From assembly GCA_002503595.1 (NCBI GenBank), contig DASC01000130.1, positions 1-9,448 of the forward strand: a stretch of DNA of 9,448 nt, given 5' to 3'. A model generated the notes under the pieces. It had not been told where the DNA came from. It searched no databases and worked only from the letters and a program-made list of their open reading frames with translations. Each line of letters starts with the position of its first letter. The first letter of the stretch is position 1. Shown here piece by piece: positions 6,782 through 9,448 of the stretch. A program made the position numbers and the translations under genes. This DNA is from Candidatus Methanogaster sp. UBA203 (GTDB taxonomy: Archaea > Halobacteriota > Methanosarcinia > Methanosarcinales > Methanogasteraceae).

Positions 6782-6795
6782 ATTTAAAGGTTTCG
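6782..6795 (-). promoter_or_regulatory. archaeal BRE/TATA promoter of the DUF2162-MotA-DUF2149-cobN unit
   Basis: The - strand reads CGAAACC (6795-6789) followed directly by TTTAAAT (6788-6782), matching a BRE purine/A-rich element plus a TATA box. Transcription would then start near 6760, giving a leader of roughly 60 bases to the ATG at 6702. This explains why the upstream ATG at 6783, which sits in the TATA box, is unlikely to be translated. No operator-like inverted repeat is obvious around it. Confidence 0.55.
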
Positions 6796-6823
6796 TGTTA
6801 CAAAGAGTTTGGATTTATTTTGA

Positions 6824-7144
6824 TCTGTAAAAACAACGGTCGTCCCTGACATCCTGACCGCGGGCTCTGACCGGGTCGGGATCAGGTATCCGGATCACGA
6901 GATAACGATCAGACTGATCGATCTTTCAGGAACCCCGGTCACATCCACCAGTGCCAACCTGCCAAGAGAACTGCCAGCGCGTGAGGTCTGCGAGATCAGT
7001 GAGGATGTGCTGGACGGTGCTGACTGTGTCATCGATGGCGGCAAGTGTGTGTACGGGGTCGCTTCAACCGTTGTCGATCTTGTGGACATGCAGGTTCTTC
7101 GGAAGGGTGCGGGGTACGAGCGGGTTGTGAGATACCTGCGATAG
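6824..7144 (+). pseudogene. Sua5/YrdC (threonylcarbamoyl-AMP synthase) C-terminal fragment, N-terminus missing
   Basis: The frame is open from just after a TGA at 6821-6823 to TAG at 7142-7144, 106 codons with no usable start near its beginning. The translation reads VVPDILTAGSDRVGIRYPDH, then TPVTSTSANLPRE, then DCVIDGGKCVYGVASTVVDL and LRKGAGYERVVRYL. The TSAN and G-x2-STVVDL motifs are diagnostic of the YrdC fold, which makes threonylcarbamoyl-AMP for the t6A37 modification of tRNA. The first half of the domain (about 100 residues, with the Lys/Arg nucleotide-binding motif) is absent. Only about 40 AT-rich bases separate the fragment from the promoter of the divergent DUF2162 unit, so the missing part cannot be hidden nearby. 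The gene is probably broken by insertion or rearrangement. Since the function is near-essential, a full copy should exist elsewhere, unless this is an assembly junction. It is convergent with moeA. Confidence 0.85.
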
Positions 7145-7198
7145 CTGCCGCCTGCTCAAATACCGTGACGGTCACTGATCATCTGATTATCGTTTCCT

Positions 7199-7230
7199 GT
7201 GCTTTGGATCCTCACGAATCCTCAAAGCAC
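7199..7230 (-). terminator. inverted repeat at the moeA 3' end / convergent with the sua5 fragment
   Basis: GTGCTTTG (7199-7206) and CAAAGCAC (7223-7230) form a perfect 8-bp inverted repeat with a 16-nt spacer, overlapping the moeA stop at 7222-7224. There is no T-run on either side, so a terminator or 3'-end stabiliser is only plausible. A separate short palindrome, GTGACGGTCAC (7165-7175), lies in the same gap. Confidence 0.35.
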
Positions 7231-8346
7231 CCACACATCGACTTCTCCTTCCACGAGCGTCTCCCCCTCTCCGATCGCAACCATGCCATCCGCATACCCG
7301 ATCGACGTGATCAGACCAGATCCCTTGAACGTTGGATATGCGACCCCGTCCACCAATTTAACCGGAAGATAGCGGCGCATCCCGTACTCCGAGACCGCCC
7401 CCTCTGACAATCTCGCACGCCGCACAGCCCTCGCAAACGGCAGATGCACCATCCGCCGGATCATCTGGGGCAGAAACACGTGCCCGCAGACCAGACAAGA
7501 CGTCACATTCCCTGGCATGCAGAGAATCGGTTTTTCATCTATCCTGCCAGCAAGCATCGGCATGCCCGGGCGCATCCTGACCCTGTGGAAGAGCACCTCC
7601 CCGATCTCTGAAACGATGATCGGCATAAGGTCTTTCTTTCCGGATGAGATTCCTCCGGACGTTATAATGACATCGCACTCCGCTGCCTCCTTTATTTTCT
7701 GTTTTATATGAGAAATATCATCGGTCACGGTTCCCATAAAAACCGGTGAGCCGCCGGATTGTGCAACGATTGCTGAGAGTGTCATCGAGTTCACATCATT
7801 GATCCGGGCGAGTTCATCGCCTGTGGAGATGATCGCAACGGTGGGAATATCATAGACCGGAACGTCCCGGATGCCCAGTGCTGCAAGGATTCCGATATTC
7901 CGGTCATTTACGATGCAACCCGCCCTTAGAACGGTCTCTCCTCGCTTCATGTCGCACCCTCTCTCTGAAATGTGCGATTCCTTTCCGGGTTCGTAAACTA
8001 TCACGTCATCGCCGATCTTTTCCGTGTTTTCGACCGGAACAATGAGATTTGCCCCATCCGGGATATTTGCACCGGTTGCAACATAAGAGCACTCGCCCTC
8101 ACCGATGACAACCTCCAGGTCGCCTCCCGCGTGCACCTCTCCAACCAGCTTAAACCTTCTGCCATCGAGATCCCGACCCCTGATCGCATATCCATCCATA
8201 TCCGACCGGTCAAAAGACGGGACATCGATCCCTGAAACGATGTCCTCTGACAGAACACGTCCGAATGAATCTTTCAATTCCACATAAGTTCTCCGATCAA
8301 GAGAGAAACGATTCAAAATCTCTGTCGCATCATCAACTGTTATCAT
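7222..8346 (-). CDS. moeA: molybdopterin molybdenumtransferase (MoeA family)
   Basis: 374 residues. MoeA inserts molybdate (or tungstate in many archaea) into adenylylated molybdopterin to finish the cofactor, in the cytoplasm. Family motifs appear in order: DMDGYAIRGRD (49-59), VATGANIPDGAN (89-100), ISTGDEL (173-179), TSGGISSGKKD (229-239) and RPGMPM (259-264). The usual PGNP is here PGNV (278-281, MPGNVTSCL), a local variation near the metal/cofactor site that may mark a subfamily. A C-terminal β-domain follows. The length is somewhat short against about 400 for bacterial MoeA. The ATG at 8346 lies two bases after the proB stop, so the two are read from one transcript and probably coupled. 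No moaA, mobA or molybdenum enzyme is visible nearby; the link to proline genes seems one of convenience. Confidence 0.93.
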   Translation of the reverse strand: MITVDDATEILNRFSLDRRTYVELKDSFGRVLSEDIVSGIDVPSFDRSDMDGYAIRGRDLDGRRFKLVGEVHAGGDLEVVIGEGECSYVATGANIPDGANLIVPVENTEKIGDDVIVYEPGKESHISERGCDMKRGETVLRAGCIVNDRNIGILAALGIRDVPVYDIPTVAIISTGDELARINDVNSMTLSAIVAQSGGSPVFMGTVTDDISHIKQKIKEAAECDVIITSGGISSGKKDLMPIIVSEIGEVLFHRVRMRPGMPMLAGRIDEKPILCMPGNVTSCLVCGHVFLPQMIRRMVHLPFARAVRRARLSEGAVSEYGMRRYLPVKLVDGVAYPTFKGSGLITSIGYADGMVAIGEGETLVEGEVDVWVL

Positions 8347-8348
8347 AG

Positions 8349-9143
8349 CTAATCGCGCCTCCCACGAAAGAGCGTCCCCAGTTCCTCGCCCTCAACAATC
8401 CTCCTGATCACGTCATCCTCCCGCCCATTTGCGATCACGAGATCACAGCCTGCCTCCATGCAGACCCTTGCGGCATCGATCTTTGTCTTCATCCCGCCAA
8501 CAGCGAGTCGGGATCCGGTTCTGCCTGCCACCGCCTCGATCTCTGGCGTTATCTCGGTAACCGTCCCGATCAACCTTGCACCATCGTTATTTCTCGGATC
8601 GCCATCGTACAAGCCATCGACATCGGTCAGGAGGATCAGAAGACCTGCGCCCGCATCGACAGAGACCATCGCGGAGAGACTGTCGTTATCGCCAAACGCC
8701 CCGGCGATCTCGTCTATCGCAACGACATCGTTCTCATTGATGATCGGCGTGACACCCAGCTTCAGGAGTTTGCGTATCCCGTTTCTAAGGTTTTTGTGCT
8801 TTGATTCATCCCTGAAATCGTCGTAAGTGAGGAGGATCTGGGCAACGATCCCGCCGTAATGTTCGAAAGCCCGATGATACACACCCATAACCTTGCTCTG
8901 CCCGATCGCAGCGCAAACCTGCCGCAGAACAATCTCGGACGGTCTTTCCGGAAGCGAAAGTTCATTGCACCCGAGCCCGATCGCACCGGATGTGACGACG
9001 ATGAACTCATGCTCCTGCTCCTTGAGTCTGGATATCTGCTCTGCGATGCTCTCGATCAGTACGTAGTTGAGACCCTTGCTCTCACTTGCGAGCGTGTTCG
9101 TACCGACCTTGACAACGACCCGATCCGTTCGAAGCGACCTCAT
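8349..9143 (-). CDS. proB: glutamate 5-kinase (ProB), amino-acid-kinase domain only
   Basis: 264 residues from the ATG at 9143 (MRSLRTDRVVVKVGTNTL). A GTG at 9155 would add four residues, but GAGGTG at 9153-9148 is placed for the 9143 start. ProB phosphorylates L-glutamate with ATP, the first step of proline synthesis, handing γ-glutamyl phosphate to ProA. Motifs: KVGTNTL (12-18), VTSGAIGLG (50-58), INENDVV (135-141), FGDNDSLSA (150-158), LLTDVDGLYDGDP (171-183) and GGMKTK (216-221). The protein ends at GTLFRGRRD, so the C-terminal PUA domain of many bacterial ProB proteins is missing; single-domain forms are known. It sits eight bases after proA and two bases before moeA in one operon. Confidence 0.95.
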   Translation of the reverse strand: MRSLRTDRVVVKVGTNTLASESKGLNYVLIESIAEQISRLKEQEHEFIVVTSGAIGLGCNELSLPERPSEIVLRQVCAAIGQSKVMGVYHRAFEHYGGIVAQILLTYDDFRDESKHKNLRNGIRKLLKLGVTPIINENDVVAIDEIAGAFGDNDSLSAMVSVDAGAGLLILLTDVDGLYDGDPRNNDGARLIGTVTEITPEIEAVAGRTGSRLAVGGMKTKIDAARVCMEAGCDLVIANGREDDVIRRIVEGEELGTLFRGRRD

Positions 9144-9147
9144 TTCC

Positions 9148-9153
9148 CACCTC
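9148..9153 (-). promoter_or_regulatory. ribosome binding site deciding the proB start
   Basis: The - strand reads GAGGTG, then GGAA, then ATG at 9143. It overlaps the proA stop codon (9154-9152), so translation of the two is likely coupled. Its position favours the ATG over the GTG at 9155. Confidence 0.65.
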
Positions 9154-9448
9154 ACGCCACCTGCCGATGGGTAAACCGCTTCCTGCCATCGGCGTAATCG
9201 GCAACGATCTGCCCTGCCCCTATTAATTTATACTTGTAGATCGTAAGACCCTCAAGCCCGACGGGACCACGAGAGTGAATCTTGCCGGTCGAGATCCCTA
9301 CTTCGGAACCAAGCCCGTACCGAAACCCGTCCGCAAACCTTGTTGAGCAGTTCCACATCACCGATGACGAGTCCACCTCGCTTAAGAAGCGCTCTGCCGT
9401 CAATTTATCAGATGTTACGATCGCATCGGTGTGGTGGCTGCCATACCG
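9152..9448 (-). CDS. proA: γ-glutamyl phosphate reductase (ProA), C-terminal end (partial, runs off right edge)
   Basis: 98 codons in frame up to the window edge, plus the TGA stop at 9154-9152. The upstream reading starts RYGSHHTDAIVTSDKLTAERFL and goes on to EVDSSSVMWNCSTRFADGFR, YGLGSEVGISTGKIHSRGP and VGLEGLTIYKYKLIGAGQI. These are the standard C-terminal motifs of ProA (HTDAI, STRF-x-DG, GLG-x-EVGIST-x-K, RGP-x-GLE-x-LT). The enzyme reduces γ-glutamyl phosphate with NADPH to glutamate semialdehyde in proline synthesis. The in-frame TTG at 9403 is not a start: conserved sequence continues upstream of it. The last residues, DYADGRKRFTHRQVA, are a slightly long, basic tail. It is first of the visible proA-proB-moeA operon; its promoter lies outside the window. 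Confidence 0.95.
   Translation of the reverse strand, partial: RYGSHHTDAIVTSDKLTAERFLSEVDSSSVMWNCSTRFADGFRYGLGSEVGISTGKIHSRGPVGLEGLTIYKYKLIGAGQIVADYADGRKRFTHRQVA

Noticed and set aside
7045..7407. 120-residue + strand ORF across the sua5 fragment and moeA end
   Set aside because: The + strand frame with YrdC motifs is a different one, and this ORF runs antisense into moeA.
9152..9403. Independent 83-residue gene starting at 9403
   Set aside because: The start would be TTG and conserved ProA sequence continues in frame to the window edge, so it is only the end of proA.

Overview
The window most likely comes from a euryarchaeon of the methanogen / ANME type (class Methanomicrobia or a close relative). 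The evidence is archaeal: a BRE+TATA promoter, GGAGG/GAGGTG ribosome binding sites, a ProB without a PUA domain, archaeal-type CobN/DUF2149/DUF2162 proteins, and a surface protein full of N-glycosylation sequons. The lineage is inferred from family knowledge, not from a search.

Layout. (1) 2-154, + strand: the C-terminal end of one DUF2149 protein that enters from the left. (2) 155-476: an AT-rich stretch with no gene, between convergent units. (3) 477-6795, - strand: a four-gene unit read right to left: promoter, DUF2162-type membrane protein, MotA/TolQ/ExbB-type channel, DUF2149 (ExbD-like topology), then a 1486-residue exported, membrane-anchored CobN-type chelatase homologue. The first three genes overlap by ATGA. 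The chelatase gene is set off by a structured intergenic element, and a related element follows its own stop codon. (4) 6824-7144, + strand: the C-terminal half of a Sua5/YrdC protein with no N-terminal half, a pseudogene abutting the unit's promoter. (5) 7222-9448, - strand: proA (partial), proB, moeA, a tight housekeeping operon of higher GC content.

How the genes may work together. The ExbB-like and DUF2149 proteins look like a proton- or sodium-driven motor pair. The CobN homologue carries a signal peptide, a DUF11 domain and a C-terminal membrane anchor, so its tetrapyrrole-binding/chelatase body should lie outside the membrane, where ATP-driven CobS/CobT-type partners cannot work. The inference is that an ion-gradient motor replaces the AAA+ ATPase, or that the protein is an energised tetrapyrrole/metal receptor, with the Cys-containing DUF2162 protein as a possible transporter.

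The two most unusual DNA-level observations are the pair of covarying hairpin elements, each starting at a stop codon and flanking the chelatase gene, and the broken sua5 gene at the edge of the unit.
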